Below, piece after piece: positions 1 to 8,565 of a DNA stretch of 64,000 nucleotides. A program made the position numbers and the translations under genes. This DNA comes from JASJBU01 sp963797085 (GTDB lineage Bacteria > Pseudomonadota > Gammaproteobacteria > Chromatiales > Chromatiaceae). Under the pieces are notes generated by a model. The model did no database searches. It saw only the letters and a list, made by a program, of their open reading frames with translations, and was not told the DNA's origin. The stretch spans positions 71,551 through 135,550 of the forward strand of contig CAWCOA010000008.1 in NCBI GenBank assembly GCA_963797085.1. Reading direction: 5' to 3'. Position 1 is the stretch's first letter; the number at the start of each line of letters is the position of its first letter.

Positions 1-711
1 GTTCATGAGAAAATCGTCGAGCACCCCCTTCAAATCGGCGAAGGAGACATTCTCGTCCACCAGGAAGCCCTCCACCTGGTGAAACATCGGGGTATGGGTC
101 AGATCGGAATCACAACGGTAGACCCTGCCCGGCGCAATGATCTTCATCGGCGGCTCACCCTGCTCCATGGTGCGGATCTGAACCGGGGAGGTATGGGTGC
201 GCAACAGCAGATGGGCGTCGAAATAGAAGGTATCGTGCATCGCCCTGGCGGGATGGTGCGCGGGAATGTTCAAGGCCTCGAAGTTGTGATAATCGTCCTC
301 GATCTCTGGCCCCTCCTTCACCTCGAAGCCAACATGGGCGAACAGGGATTCGATGCGTTCCAGGGTGCGGCTCACCGGGTGCAGCCCACCCACGCCGATT
401 CCCCGCCCCGGCAGGGTCACATCGATCCGTTCAGAGTTCAGCCGATTGGCCAGGGCCTGCTGCTCCAGCACAGCTTTGCGCGCCTCGATGAGCTTCTGCA
501 GGGATTGCTTGGCCTTGTTAATGGCCTGCCCGGCCTGCGGGCGCTCCTCTTTTGGCAGGCTGCCGAGCTTTTTCAGCTGACCGGTGAGCAGGCCGCTCTT
601 ACCGAGATACTGTACCCGGACATCATCCAGGACTGTCAGTTCGGCAGCATTGGCCACTGCAGTCTGCGCATCCTCAAGCAGGTTTTCTAAGTCCAATGGC
701 GCTTGATCCAT
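1..711 (-). CDS. pheS: Phenylalanyl-tRNA synthetase alpha subunit, 3' end off the window
   Basis: Class II aminoacyl-tRNA synthetase subunit that charges tRNA-Phe as an alpha2-beta2 enzyme with PheT. The reading frame begins at ATG 711 (MDQAPLDLENLLEDAQ), preceded by a GAGG ribosome site, and runs open to base 1, so about 237 of roughly 340 residues are present. An N-terminal tRNA-binding coiled coil (about residues 1-90) is followed by the start of the catalytic core, including GPEIEDDYHNFEALNIP, the motif 2 region with TSPVQIRTM, and MIHQVEG-type core sequence read here as MFHQVEG. It is the last gene of the thrS-infC-rpmI-rplT-pheS order seen in Gammaproteobacteria; pheT should lie to the left. 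Nothing looks broken in the part seen. Confidence 0.97.
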   Translation of the reverse strand, partial: MDQAPLDLENLLEDAQTAVANAAELTVLDDVRVQYLGKSGLLTGQLKKLGSLPKEERPQAGQAINKAKQSLQKLIEARKAVLEQQALANRLNSERIDVTLPGRGIGVGGLHPVSRTLERIESLFAHVGFEVKEGPEIEDDYHNFEALNIPAHHPARAMHDTFYFDAHLLLRTHTSPVQIRTMEQGEPPMKIIAPGRVYRCDSDLTHTPMFHQVEGFLVDENVSFADLKGVLDDFLMN

Positions 712-732
712 TTATCGATCCTCAGGAAAACG

Positions 733-767
733 AAAAAAGGGGAAAGCCGTGAAGGCCTTCCCCCTTT
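733..767 (-). terminator. Terminator or attenuator hairpin between rplT and pheS
   Basis: On the minus strand, a stem of about ten pairs (GGGGAAGGCC against GGCTTTCCCC, one mismatch, loop TTCAC) is followed directly by six U. A second small perfect hairpin GCGGGAA-TTC-TTCCCGC lies just upstream at 784-800. The position, after rplT and 22 bases before the pheS start, is where E. coli has the pheM leader and attenuator. I find no phenylalanine-rich peptide with a start codon upstream of the stem; the Phe codons seen belong to the U-run itself. It may simply reduce read-through into pheS. Confidence 0.7.
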
Positions 768-813
768 GAGTGTCATTGTTTGTGCGGGAAGAATTCCCGC
801 AAAGCACGACAAG

Positions 814-1173
814 TTAGCTGGAGAGAGCGGCCTTGGCCTGTTCTGCCAGCGCGGCAAATGCCGGCTTGTCGTTCATAGCCAGGTCCGCCAGCATCTTGCG
901 ATCGATCTCGATATTGGCAATGCTCAGACCATTGATCATGCGGCTGTAGGTGAGTCCGTTATCCCGCGCACCGGCGTTGATACGGGCAATCCACAGGGCG
1001 CGGAACTGACGTTTTTTCTGACGGCGGTCACGATAGGCATATTGACCGGCCTTGATGACCGCCTGCTTGGCGACCCGGTAGATTTTACTACGGGCACCAT
1101 AATAACCCTTCGCCTCTGCAAGCACTTTTTTATGACGGGCGTGTGCTTGTACACCACGTTTGACTCTTGGCAT
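814..1173 (-). CDS. rplT: 50S ribosomal protein L20
   Basis: Ribosomal protein of the large subunit that binds 23S rRNA early in assembly and, in E. coli, represses its own operon. 119 residues, the usual length, starting MPRVKRGVQAHARHKKVL and containing the conserved RSKIYRVAKQAVIKAGQYAY segment and the RQFRALWIARINA block. The basic N-terminal extension and the globular C-terminal half are both complete. It lies 25 bases downstream of rpmI and is co-directional with infC and thrS, so it is almost certainly in the same transcript. No anomalies. Confidence 0.98.
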   Translation of the reverse strand: MPRVKRGVQAHARHKKVLAEAKGYYGARSKIYRVAKQAVIKAGQYAYRDRRQKKRQFRALWIARINAGARDNGLTYSRMINGLSIANIEIDRKMLADLAMNDKPAFAALAEQAKAALSS

Positions 1174-1198
1174 CTTCTATATTCCGTTTCGTTGGTGG

Positions 1199-1396
1199 TT
1201 AGGCGTATGGCAACATACGACGAGCTACCGCCACATCGGCCTTGGCCAGAGTGGTTGGAGAACGCAACTGACGCTTCCGCTTGGTTGGCTTCTTCGTCAG
1301 GATATGCCGACGATGCGAGCAGTTTCGTTTGAACGAACCGGATGAGGTGCGTTTGAACCGTTTGGCCGCACCCCGATTAGTCTTGATTTTTGGCAT
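1199..1396 (-). CDS. rpmI: 50S ribosomal protein L35
   Basis: Small basic large-subunit protein, 65 residues, normal length. It begins MPKIKTNRGAAKRFKRT and contains the HILTKKPTKRKRQLR segment typical of L35. It sits between infC (77 bases upstream) and rplT (25 bases downstream). The gap to infC holds a small hairpin (GGGTTTC against GAAACCC, 1457-1473) that could be part of L20-dependent translational control as in E. coli; that role is inferred from position only. Confidence 0.98.
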   Translation of the reverse strand: MPKIKTNRGAAKRFKRTSSGSFKRNCSHRRHILTKKPTKRKRQLRSPTTLAKADVAVARRMLPYA

Positions 1397-1473
1397 TGCT
1401 TCTACTCCGCGATTTGTGGCGCGCCCTCAACTACAAGAGACGCCAGATTGGTTATTGGGTTTCTCAGAAACCC

Positions 1474-1992
1474 TTACTTTTTCTTGGGGCCCAACACCAT
1501 CACCATCTGACGACCTTCCATCGCCGGTCTCTGCTCCATCTGTGCGTATTCCGCCAGATCCGCTTCCACCCGCTCGAGAAGTTTCAGTCCGAGTTCGCGA
1601 TGCGCATGCTCACGACCACGAAATCGCATGGTGACCTTGGTCTTGTCCCCTTCATTCAGGAAACGTATCAGGTTGCGTAGTTTTACCTGATAATCCCCTT
1701 CTCCCGTCCCTGGCCGGAATTTGATCTCTTTGACTTGAACCTGCTTCTGCTTCTTCTTGGCGGCCTGTTTCTGCTTCTTCTGCTCAAAAACAAATTTACC
1801 GTAATCCATGACGCGGCATACCGGAGGCTCCGCGTTAGGCACGATCTCCACCAAATCCAATTTAGATTCTTCAGCTGTCTTTATGGCCTCCAGAATCGAA
1901 ACTATACCCACCTGTTCTCCATCTGCGCCCACCAGGCGTACCTGGGGTGCTGTTATGTCTTCGTTCAGGCGATGTTTTTTTGCTGCAGCGAT
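1474..1992 (-). CDS. infC: Translation initiation factor IF-3, with an AUC start
   Basis: IF-3 binds the 30S subunit and rejects wrong start codons and initiator tRNAs. From ATC 1992 the frame reads (M)AAAKKHRLNEDITAPQVRLV and gives 172 residues, close to the family norm of about 170-180. The N-domain motif RLNEDITAPQVRLVGADGEQ would be lost if the first in-frame ATG (1932) were used. A strong GAGGAGG ribosome site lies about 7 bases before the ATC, and there is no ATG, GTG or TTG nearer in frame. The C-domain includes KEIKFRPGTGEGDYQVKL and VTMRFRGRE. Noncanonical starts (AUU in E. coli) are the basis of IF-3 autoregulation, so AUC probably serves the same purpose. Confidence 0.95.
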   Translation of the reverse strand: MAAAKKHRLNEDITAPQVRLVGADGEQVGIVSILEAIKTAEESKLDLVEIVPNAEPPVCRVMDYGKFVFEQKKQKQAAKKKQKQVQVKEIKFRPGTGEGDYQVKLRNLIRFLNEGDKTKVTMRFRGREHAHRELGLKLLERVEADLAEYAQMEQRPAMEGRQMVMVLGPKKK

Positions 1993-2058
1993 AGCTGGCT
2001 CCTCCTCAAAGTTCTATCCCGAAAAGTAGAAAAGCACCGGAAAGCCGGTGCTTTACAC

Positions 2059-3979
2059 TCAGTTCACTCGTTCTGTGGTCTCAGCATGCATGCGCAGGAT
2101 GAAGTCATCCAGGGGCATACTGCCCAGGTCTTCACCCTTGCGAGTGCGCACAGCCACTGCGCCCTGCTCCATTTCCCGGTCACCCACGACCAGCAGGTAG
2201 GGCACCCGCATTAACGTGTGCTCGCGGATTTTAAAGCCAATCTTCTCATTTCTCAAGTCCATTTCGACACGAAATCCTTTATCGCGCAAGCGTTTGTGGC
2301 AGTTTTCCACATATTCCGTCTGTCGATCGGTGATATTCAACAAAACCGCCTGCACCGGTGACAGCCACAAGGGCATGGCGCCGGCATAGTGTTCGATCAA
2401 AATTCCGATGAAACGCTCGAGGGAACCCAGGATGGCGCGATGCAGCATTACCGGCACCTGCTTGCTGTTATCCTCGGCGATATAGTGAGCGCCCAGGCGC
2501 TCCGGCATGGAGAAATCGAGCTGGATGGTGCCCAACTGCCAGACCCGGCTCAGGCAGTCCCGCAGCGAGAACTCGATCTTCGGGCCATAGAAGGCCCCCT
2601 CCCCCGGCTGCAGCTCCCACTCCAGGTCCTTTCTGATTGAGCGCATCCTCCAGGGCCTGCTCCGCCTTGTCCCAGGTCTCATCCGAACCAACCCGCTTTT
2701 CCGGGCGGGTTGAGAGCTTTACCAGGACATCTTCGAAACCGAAATCCCGGTAGACCTCGAACAGCAGATCGGTAAAGTCGGAAACCTCGGAGAGGATCTG
2801 CTCCTCGGTGCAGAAGATATGCGCATCGTCCTGTACGAAGTTGCGCACCCGCATCAACCCGTGCAGGGTGCCGGACGGCTCGTTACGGTGGCAGCAACCG
2901 AACTCCGCCAGGCGCAGGGGCAGATCCCGGTAGCTCTTCAGACCGTGGTTGTAGATCTGGATATGCGCCGGGCAGTTCATCGGCTTGATGGCGTAGTCCC
3001 GGTTCTCGGAATGGGTGGAGAAGATCATGTCGCCGAACTTGTCCCAGTGACCCGACTTCTCCCACAATGAGCGATCGATCACCTGTGGAGTATGCACCTC
3101 CTGGTAACCGTGATGGCGCAGTTTTTCGCGGATATAGTGTTCCACGGCGAGATAGATCTGCCAGCCCTTGTCGTGCCAGAAGACCATGCCCGGCGCCTCT
3201 TCCTGGGTATGGAACAGATCCTGCGCCTTGCCGAGCTTGCGGTGGTCGCGCTTTTCCGCCTCTTCCAGGCGATGCAGATAGGCATTCAGCTCTTTCTTGT
3301 CGCGCCAGGCAGTGCCGTAGATGCGTTGCAGCATCTCGTTGTCGGAATTGCCGCGCCAGTAGGCGCCGGCCACCTTCATTAATTTGAAACCCTTGCCCAG
3401 CTTGCCGGTGCTCGGCAGATGGGGGCCGCGGCAGACATCGAACCAGTCTCCCTGGCGATAGATCGAGACCTCCTCCCCTTCCGGGATGATGTCGCTGATG
3501 ATCTCCACCTTGTATTGTTCGCCGATCTCGCCAAAGACCTTGATCGCCTCGTCCCGGTCCCACACCTCGCGCTGCAGCGGCAGATCCCGCTTGACGATCT
3601 CGTGCATGCGCTGCTCGATCTTTTTCAGATCATCCGGGGTGAAGGGCTCCTGGCGGGCGAAGTCATAATAGAAACCATTCTCGATGGCCGGCCCGATAGT
3701 CACCTGGGTGCCCGGATAGAGTTCCTGCACCGCCTGGGCCATGACATGGGCGGCATCATGCCGCATCAGTTCGAGGGCATCCTCTTCGTCGCGGCTGGTG
3801 ACGATGGCCAGGCTGGTGTCAGCGTCCAATAGATAAGAGGTATCCACCAGTTTGCCGTCGATCCTGCCCGCCAGGGCGGCCTTGGCCAGACCAGGGCCGA
3901 TATCGGCAGCGACATCATGCACAGAGACCGGTTGATCAAATTCACGGCTGGAACCGTCGGGGAGTGTGATTACAGGCAT
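2059..3979 (-). CDS. thrS: Threonyl-tRNA synthetase, one frameshift
   Basis: Charges tRNA-Thr in the cytoplasm. The N-terminal TGS domain (MPVITLPDGSSREFDQPVSV), the editing domain (HDAAHVMAQAVQELYPGTQV) and the class II catalytic core (KPMNCPAHIQIYNHGLKSYR, NEPSGTLHGLMRVR) are in one frame from ATG 3979 to about 2635. The remaining core and anticodon-binding domain (GEGAFYGPKIEFSL, VRTRKGEDLGSMPLDDF) continue in another frame to 2059. The two parts join without residue loss if one base is removed near 2622-2634 (CAGAAAGGACCTGG read as if one G were extra). An essential gene with one extra base suggests a sequencing error; no stop-suppressing or slippery signal is evident. Expected length is about 640 residues. 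Confidence 0.93.
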
Positions 3980-4024
3980 TGTTATCCCTCATCAGTGGTG
4001 ACCCATACGTGAGGCCACATGAAC

Positions 4025-4051
4025 AAAAAAAGCCGGATCCGCAGGTCCGGC
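4025..4051 (-). terminator. Strong intrinsic terminator in the thrS leader
   Basis: On the minus strand, GCCGGACC-TGC-GGATCCGGC forms a GC-rich stem with one bulged base and is followed by seven U. It ends 45 bases before the thrS ATG. No minus-strand gene is recognisable upstream (4052-4369) that would need a terminator, so a role as a leader attenuator of thrS is possible. The only upstream reading frame is not threonine-rich, so classical leader-peptide attenuation is not supported. Confidence 0.7.
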
Positions 4052-4369
4052 GCGCATTACGGGATCTCATCGAAGGCTGTAAATGACCAACAGCGACCCG
4101 CTTCTTATCAATTGGCGCGAAGGCTAACACATCTGACAGTGACTGATAACCCTTGATTATTGAGTGGCCGGAGTCCCAATAATGTTTACCATCGAACATT
4201 CAAGTAATCCGTCGGATCGGCCGATAGTTCCTGGTGCCAGCAAAGCTGATATCGAAGCAAAACGGCACACTGATAGCCTTATCAGTAAATAAAGCCTCAT
4301 CCAAAGCAGATAGATACTGAACACCATTAGCCTGATTCAGCAACCAGATAGATTAAGGACAACACCAGA
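4052..4369. promoter_or_regulatory. Intergenic region between thrS and the FimV-like operon; small palindrome
   Basis: This stretch separates the divergent thrS and 4370 transcription units and should hold both promoters; I cannot assign clear -10/-35 boxes. At 4269-4286 there is a perfect palindrome ACTGATA-GCCT-TATCAGT, about 84 bases before the start of the operon, and the half-site ACTGATA recurs near 4142. This could be an operator, but nothing else identifies the regulator. No tRNA or small RNA was recognised. Confidence 0.35.
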
Positions 4370-5118
4370 ATGGAAGGCACTTTACCAGTAATCAAAATAG
4401 CTTCGATATCCGGAGAGAAAGAGTGCAACAGCAGGGACCAAGCCTCTCTCATCGATGCGGCCTTCCAAATCCCTGGCAATTCCCACCTGCAACTCGATAC
4501 ACATGGTTGGAGTGATAAGGCATCGGCGTATCTCGATCATGCGGTAGCCAGATCACCACAGGATCTACGCAGCCATGTGCAGCGCGTGTATCTGCACATC
4601 GAGAGACGGGATGGAGACGCCATATTTGGGGCCTTGGTGGATATGTTCATCGCCTTGCAGGACGCCGGACGACCGTTACGACAACGCCTGCTGGAAACAT
4701 CCCGCGCGGTTATCGATGAACAGAGTTACCAATTTCTGCTCCAGCGTCTGGAGACCGGCATCAGATCGACCGATGCCATATTGCCTTGCAGGAGGTCACT
4801 ACTCAGTAAAGGACTTAGTGGCACGGATCAACTGGTGACCAAACAGGCAGTCTCATGAACCCTTGCCTCGTGATCCCTTGCAAGAGGCACAGGAGCATCT
4901 CGAGTATGGACAGATCGATGAGGCAAGAGAAGTGCTGGAAGCGGCGATACTCAAGGACCCTCAGCGCCCGGAACTCCACCAGGATCTCCTGGAAATCTAC
5001 CGACAGCACACGGGCAAAAGAAGCGTTCCAAAGCATGCGGGAGCGCATCGATACAGACTCGAATCCTGCAGCCGCTGCCTGGCAGGCACTGGCTGACCTG
5101 TTTGTCACGGAGACCTGA
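4370..5118 (+). CDS. FimV C-terminal-like (TPR-type) protein, interrupted by one or two frameshifts
   Basis: Two to three frame segments form one probable protein of about 249 residues. The first (4370-4858, 162 residues) is a helical protein I do not recognise. The next, in frame from about 4839, reads LPRDPLQEAQEHLEYGQID and then AREVLEAAILKDPQRPELH, a close match to the C-terminal domain of FimV/HubP polar organisers. It switches frame again at an A4 run (5016-5019): with three A it reads on as QHTGKEAFQSMRERID to the stop at 5118. The first switch (4839-4856) could instead be the boundary of two genes, the second starting at TTG 4863. FimV proteins place type IV pili and chemotaxis complexes at cell poles, which fits the GTPase/Roadblock genes downstream. 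Confidence 0.6.
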
Positions 5119-6328
5119 TTGATGGCTCCAGCGTCAAGGCCCATTCAAGTCGCTGCCATCGGCATGGATGAGCGCATGAAAAATGCCCTGCGCCTGTTTT
5201 TTCAAGGACCTTGTAAAAACCGTTGTGTGTTGGTGGAGGAAGATTCAGCCGAGACCAGCATCATCGATCTGGACAGCTATCAGGGCCAGATGCATTGCGA
5301 TGAGTATCGAAAACGCCACCCCGATCAACCGATCATTCTGATCTCTCTGCACGAAAACCAGGCGGAGAATGCAATCCTGTTGCGCAAGCCACTAAAGGCC
5401 AAAGAGTTGCTCTTGGCCCTTAGTAAGACCCAGCGCAGTCTGCCAACACAGCCCAAGCAACCGGCCGCGATCGAGCAAACAGTCTCCAATGTAGCTAAAC
5501 AAGAGACGACCCCAAAACCACCGATATCTGATCAGAGGAGTCAGTAACGCTGCAAAACGCCAGCCTAAGCGGGAAGCAGCCAAGGCGCCATCGACCCATG
5601 ATGCCGCCATGTATCTGGAAGACCAGGACAGCAAGATCCTGATCGGCACCGCCCCTGATATCGATCCAAACGATACACAGCAACGGATCAATGCCCAATA
5701 CCGGCCAGAGGATTTTCTGCAGAGCCATTTCGCACATGCCTGCGAGAGAGCGGACGCAAAAAATCGCTGTGTGAAGATAAAAACACCCCGCGGATCGATC
5801 TGCCTCTCACCGCATGAGCAACAAGTAGTGGTGGAGTTCAGTGATTCTCAGCTGCGTACCTTGTCGGTCATACCGATCTCCGACAGCGGTGTTTCCCTGC
5901 GAGTCCAGGAAAGCGATGACCCTATCGAACCGAAGTATGCCGTATCCACCATCAGCCGTGATGCCTTGTTATGGAAGACCTCGCTTTGGGCCTCCCGAGG
6001 CAGGTTTCCAGCTGATACCGATTTGAATACTCCGGTCTTTTTACGCCGCTGGCCAAATCTGACGCGACTGCCGCTGTTTCCCCATGCACTGCGTATCGCG
6101 GCCTTGTGGACCAATCAACCCCACTCCCTGCTCGATACTGCAAAGGTCCTGGGAATACCGCAACGTCATGTCTTTGGTTTCTACAGTGCGGCTCATGCAT
6201 TGGGACTGGCATCCACCGGTCGTCGCGCTGTCGACACCTTGATAGAACCCTCGCCTCCGCAAAAGAACCGTTATCAGGGACTGTTTGGCCGGATCTTGAA
6301 GCACCTGCGAAAAGCTAAAGGACAATGA
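5119..6328 (+). CDS. Degenerate response-regulator-like protein with C-terminal helical domain, frameshifted
   Basis: The first frame (5119-5547) looks like a receiver domain: SIIDLDSYQG near the phosphoacceptor position and ILLRKPLKAKELL resembling the conserved KP loop, with the acidic pocket poorly kept, so phosphorylation is doubtful. A second frame is open through the same junction (5522 on) and continues as SNAAKRQPKREAAKAP into 5609-6328, which ends in a possible winged-helix segment (HSLLDTAKVLGIPQRHVFGF). One base change near 5520-5545 would make a single protein of about 400 residues; two separate genes (5119-5547 and 5609-6328) are the alternative. It starts right after the FimV-like stop and ends 10 bases before the GTPase, so it belongs to the same operon. 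Confidence 0.55.
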
Positions 6329-6338
6329 GCCAGTAGAG

Positions 6339-6875
6339 ATGAGTAACCATAAGATCATTTTCACCGGCCCGGTAGGGGCCGGCAAAACGACCGCCATCTC
6401 CTCGATCAGCGACATGCCGCCGCTAACCACAGATGAGGCCGCGAGCGACATGACCAGAAACCGCAAGTCGGGCACCACGGTGGCAATGGATTACGGAGTA
6501 ATGAACCTGCAGGCAAGTGAACGTATCCATCTATACGGGACCCCAGGACAGGAGCGCTTCGACTTCATGTGGGACATACTCACTGAAGGGGGCATTGGCC
6601 TGGTCCTGCTGGTCAACAACTCCCGCCCCGATCCCTTCCAGGATATGCATTTTTTTCTCGGCGCCTTCAAGGCGTTTATTGATCAAACCCGGGTGGTGAT
6701 CGGAATTACCCGCACCGATGAGAGAACCCATCCTAAAGTCGCCGATTATCACCTGCAGCTGTCCGATTTCTCACACAAGCCCCCCATCTTCGAGGTCGAT
6801 GCCAGGGAACGGCGGGATGTATCGCTACTGGTCGAGGCCCTACTCTATTCGCTGGACCCAGGACTGGTAGGTTGA
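6339..6875 (+). CDS. Small GTPase of the MglA/CvnD type
   Basis: 178-residue cytoplasmic GTPase. P-loop GPVGAGKT at residues 10-17; switch I threonines near 46-47 (SGTTVAMDYG); switch II LYGTPGQERFDFMW (67-74 core) where the usual Asp of DxxG is Gly, exactly as in the bacterial conservon GTPases; base-recognition motif ITRTDE in place of NKxD. These features put it with Streptomyces CvnD-like and more distantly MglA-like proteins, which are switched by Roadblock partners. It is followed after one base by a Roadblock-like protein and then an MglB-like protein. Inferred role: a nucleotide-dependent polarity or signalling switch, perhaps for pili or chemosensory arrays. Confidence 0.9.
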   Translation: MSNHKIIFTGPVGAGKTTAISSISDMPPLTTDEAASDMTRNRKSGTTVAMDYGVMNLQASERIHLYGTPGQERFDFMWDILTEGGIGLVLLVNNSRPDPFQDMHFFLGAFKAFIDQTRVVIGITRTDERTHPKVADYHLQLSDFSHKPPIFEVDARERRDVSLLVEALLYSLDPGLVG

Positions 6876-6876
6876 C

Positions 6877-7512
6877 ATGAATAAATACCATCTGGCCGAC
6901 AATCTCTATCTCGCGGTCACCCCGGCCGGGGCCTATTATGCCGTCTCCGAATCCACAGTGGATCCGTCCCGGCAGCTGCTGAGGTCACTGTTGAGCTTGC
7001 AGGCAAGCCCGCCTCTCTCCCTGGAAGGGTTGAGAGAATGGTTTGGCAGCGATAATGATGAAGCGTCCCTCGAACTCCTGCATCACGCACAAAACCTCGG
7101 CTGGGTTGAAGGGATGGAGACCCCAGTAAGCGCACCGGCCGGCGCCCTCGAGGACATTATCCCCGATCTCTTGCCCGCCTTGTCCGGCAGCCACAAGGCC
7201 TTGCTTGCCGACAGCCAGGGTTTTTATGTCTCATCCCAAGGCTTTGCTCACGAAGCCGCCGAAGAGCTCTCGGCGCTGAGCGCGGATATCGCCTCTCTGC
7301 ACGAGCGTCATCATCGGCTGTTGAAGAACAATCTCGGGCTGGCCAGCAATGCATGGGCGCTGATCGATGCCGCCGGTAACAGCCAGGTAGGATTCTGGCC
7401 CCTGTTCGTCGGGGATCAACGTTTTGTTCTGGTGATCGGCGGCCTACCGCAGTTCAACCAACCGGCCCTGACGACCCTCATCTGGGCCCTCAGTACCAGA
7501 TACGGGGCCTGA
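6877..7512 (+). CDS. Protein with C-terminal Roadblock/LC7-like domain
   Basis: 211 residues. The N-terminal 85 residues (MNKYHLADNLYLAVTPAGAY, LQASPPLSLEGLREWFG) look like a small helical module of unknown function. The C-terminal half from about residue 105 (KALLADSQGFYVSSQGFA, then VGFWPLFVGDQRFVLVIGG) has the pattern of a Roadblock/LC7 domain. It starts one base after the GTPase stop and precedes a second, shorter Roadblock protein. Likely a regulator or scaffold for the GTPase; this function is inferred from gene pairing. No break is visible. Confidence 0.7.
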   Translation: MNKYHLADNLYLAVTPAGAYYAVSESTVDPSRQLLRSLLSLQASPPLSLEGLREWFGSDNDEASLELLHHAQNLGWVEGMETPVSAPAGALEDIIPDLLPALSGSHKALLADSQGFYVSSQGFAHEAAEELSALSADIASLHERHHRLLKNNLGLASNAWALIDAAGNSQVGFWPLFVGDQRFVLVIGGLPQFNQPALTTLIWALSTRYGA

Positions 7513-7613
7513 CGATCCGACATGACCGGCCTCAATTTAACATATTTTTCGACAACCCGGCGTAGACCGGGCCAACCAACGACTGACTCATACCTGATGA
7601 AAGGAGAACCACG

Positions 7614-7976
7614 ATGCGTGCAGACATGCTTAATTCAATATTAAACGAACTGAATGGAACCTCGGCGGACATCGAAGCTTCCGGTGTCGTCTCTACCGAC
7701 GGCTTGATGATGGCCTCCCAAATGCCGGCCGAGCTGGATGAGGATCGGGTCGGCGCAATGAGCGCGGCCATGCTCTCCCTCGGTGACCGTACCGCCCAGG
7801 AATTATCGCGCGGCACCCTGGAACAGGTGCTCATCAAAGGTGAAAATGGTTATGTACTGATGACCGGCGCCGGTAACGAGGCGGTAGTAACCGTCATGGC
7901 CAAACCTAAGGCGAAGCTGGGGCTTATCTTCCTCGATGTCAAAAGAGCGGCAGAGAATATCGCCAAACTGGTCTAA
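7614..7976 (+). CDS. Roadblock/LC7 (MglB-like) protein
   Basis: 120-residue single-domain Roadblock/LC7 protein: ADIEASGVVSTDGLMMAS, then MSAAMLSLGDRTAQELSRG, and C-terminal VVTVMAKPKAKLGLIFLDVK, the usual order of elements. A clear ribosome site AAAGGAG sits about 10 bases upstream. Such proteins form dimers that act as GTPase-activating or scaffolding partners for MglA/CvnD GTPases. The 101-base gap after the preceding gene is the largest in the operon and could hold an internal promoter or processing site, allowing a higher level of this subunit. Confidence 0.88.
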   Translation: MRADMLNSILNELNGTSADIEASGVVSTDGLMMASQMPAELDEDRVGAMSAAMLSLGDRTAQELSRGTLEQVLIKGENGYVLMTGAGNEAVVTVMAKPKAKLGLIFLDVKRAAENIAKLV

Positions 7977-7991
7977 GTCTGATAAGGGAGA

Positions 7992-8357
7992 TTGGATATG
8001 ACGGAGAAAGCATTCTTTTTTCAACGCATGAACGACCATGTGCAGTACCTGAAAAAGATTCAGGCGACACTCGACAGCAAGGGCGATTTTCATGGAACGG
8101 ATTTCCATGATTGTAAACTAGGCAAATGGCTCTATGACACCGGGCCTGCCGAGGCAGCCGCCGTCAGTGACGAGGCAAAGGATATGTTCGATACCCTGCT
8201 GGAACCCCATCAACGCTTCCATGACTCGAGCCATGAAGCGGTGGAGAAACATCTGGCGGGTGACAGCCAGGGCGCCAAGGCTGCAGTCACGGAGATGTAC
8301 AAACTCTCCAATACACTGATCAACATCTTGCTCAAGTTGGATAGTCTATCGAATTGA
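7992..8357 (+). CDS. Stand-alone CZB (chemoreceptor zinc-binding) domain protein
   Basis: 121 residues comprising little more than a CZB domain. The His/Cys zinc-binding pattern is visible: MNDHVQYLKKIQ near the start, DFHDCKLGKWLYDTGP (the H-x-x-C-x-L-G-K-W signature) and LLEPHQRFHDSSHEAV. CZB domains usually sit at the C-terminus of chemoreceptors or diguanylate cyclases and sense zinc or thiol oxidation by hypochlorous acid. Here it is free and starts 15 bases after the MglB-like gene with a GGGAGATT ribosome site, so it may feed metal or redox signals to the GTPase module. No membrane segment is present. Confidence 0.85.
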   Translation: MDMTEKAFFFQRMNDHVQYLKKIQATLDSKGDFHGTDFHDCKLGKWLYDTGPAEAAAVSDEAKDMFDTLLEPHQRFHDSSHEAVEKHLAGDSQGAKAAVTEMYKLSNTLINILLKLDSLSN

Positions 8358-8565
8358 TCCAACCTGTCGATGGCGAATGCGGATTATTTCTTCATGCCTA
8401 TGTCTTATGGATAAAGGCCATTAACAGGTAAAGCAATCGCAGCTAAATACACCCTTGGGGCCGGGTATGGGAAATTCCATTCATACCTGGCACCCTCGGG
8501 AGTCTCCTGTAGCCCATGGCCATGCACGACGTTATCATGTGGATTTACACAACAGGCACGGCTCC

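Noticed and set aside
712..813. Phe-rich reading frame before pheS as a pheM-like leader peptide
   Set aside because: The Phe codons lie in and after the terminator U-run, not before the stem, and there is no convincing start codon and ribosome site.
2620..2640. Programmed ribosomal frameshift in thrS
   Set aside because: No slippery heptamer, stop or stimulatory structure at the site; a base error explains it more simply.
3942..4199. Minus-strand 85-residue frame across the thrS leader, considered as a leader peptide
   Set aside because: No ribosome site, not threonine-rich, and it overlaps the thrS start in another frame and the terminator.
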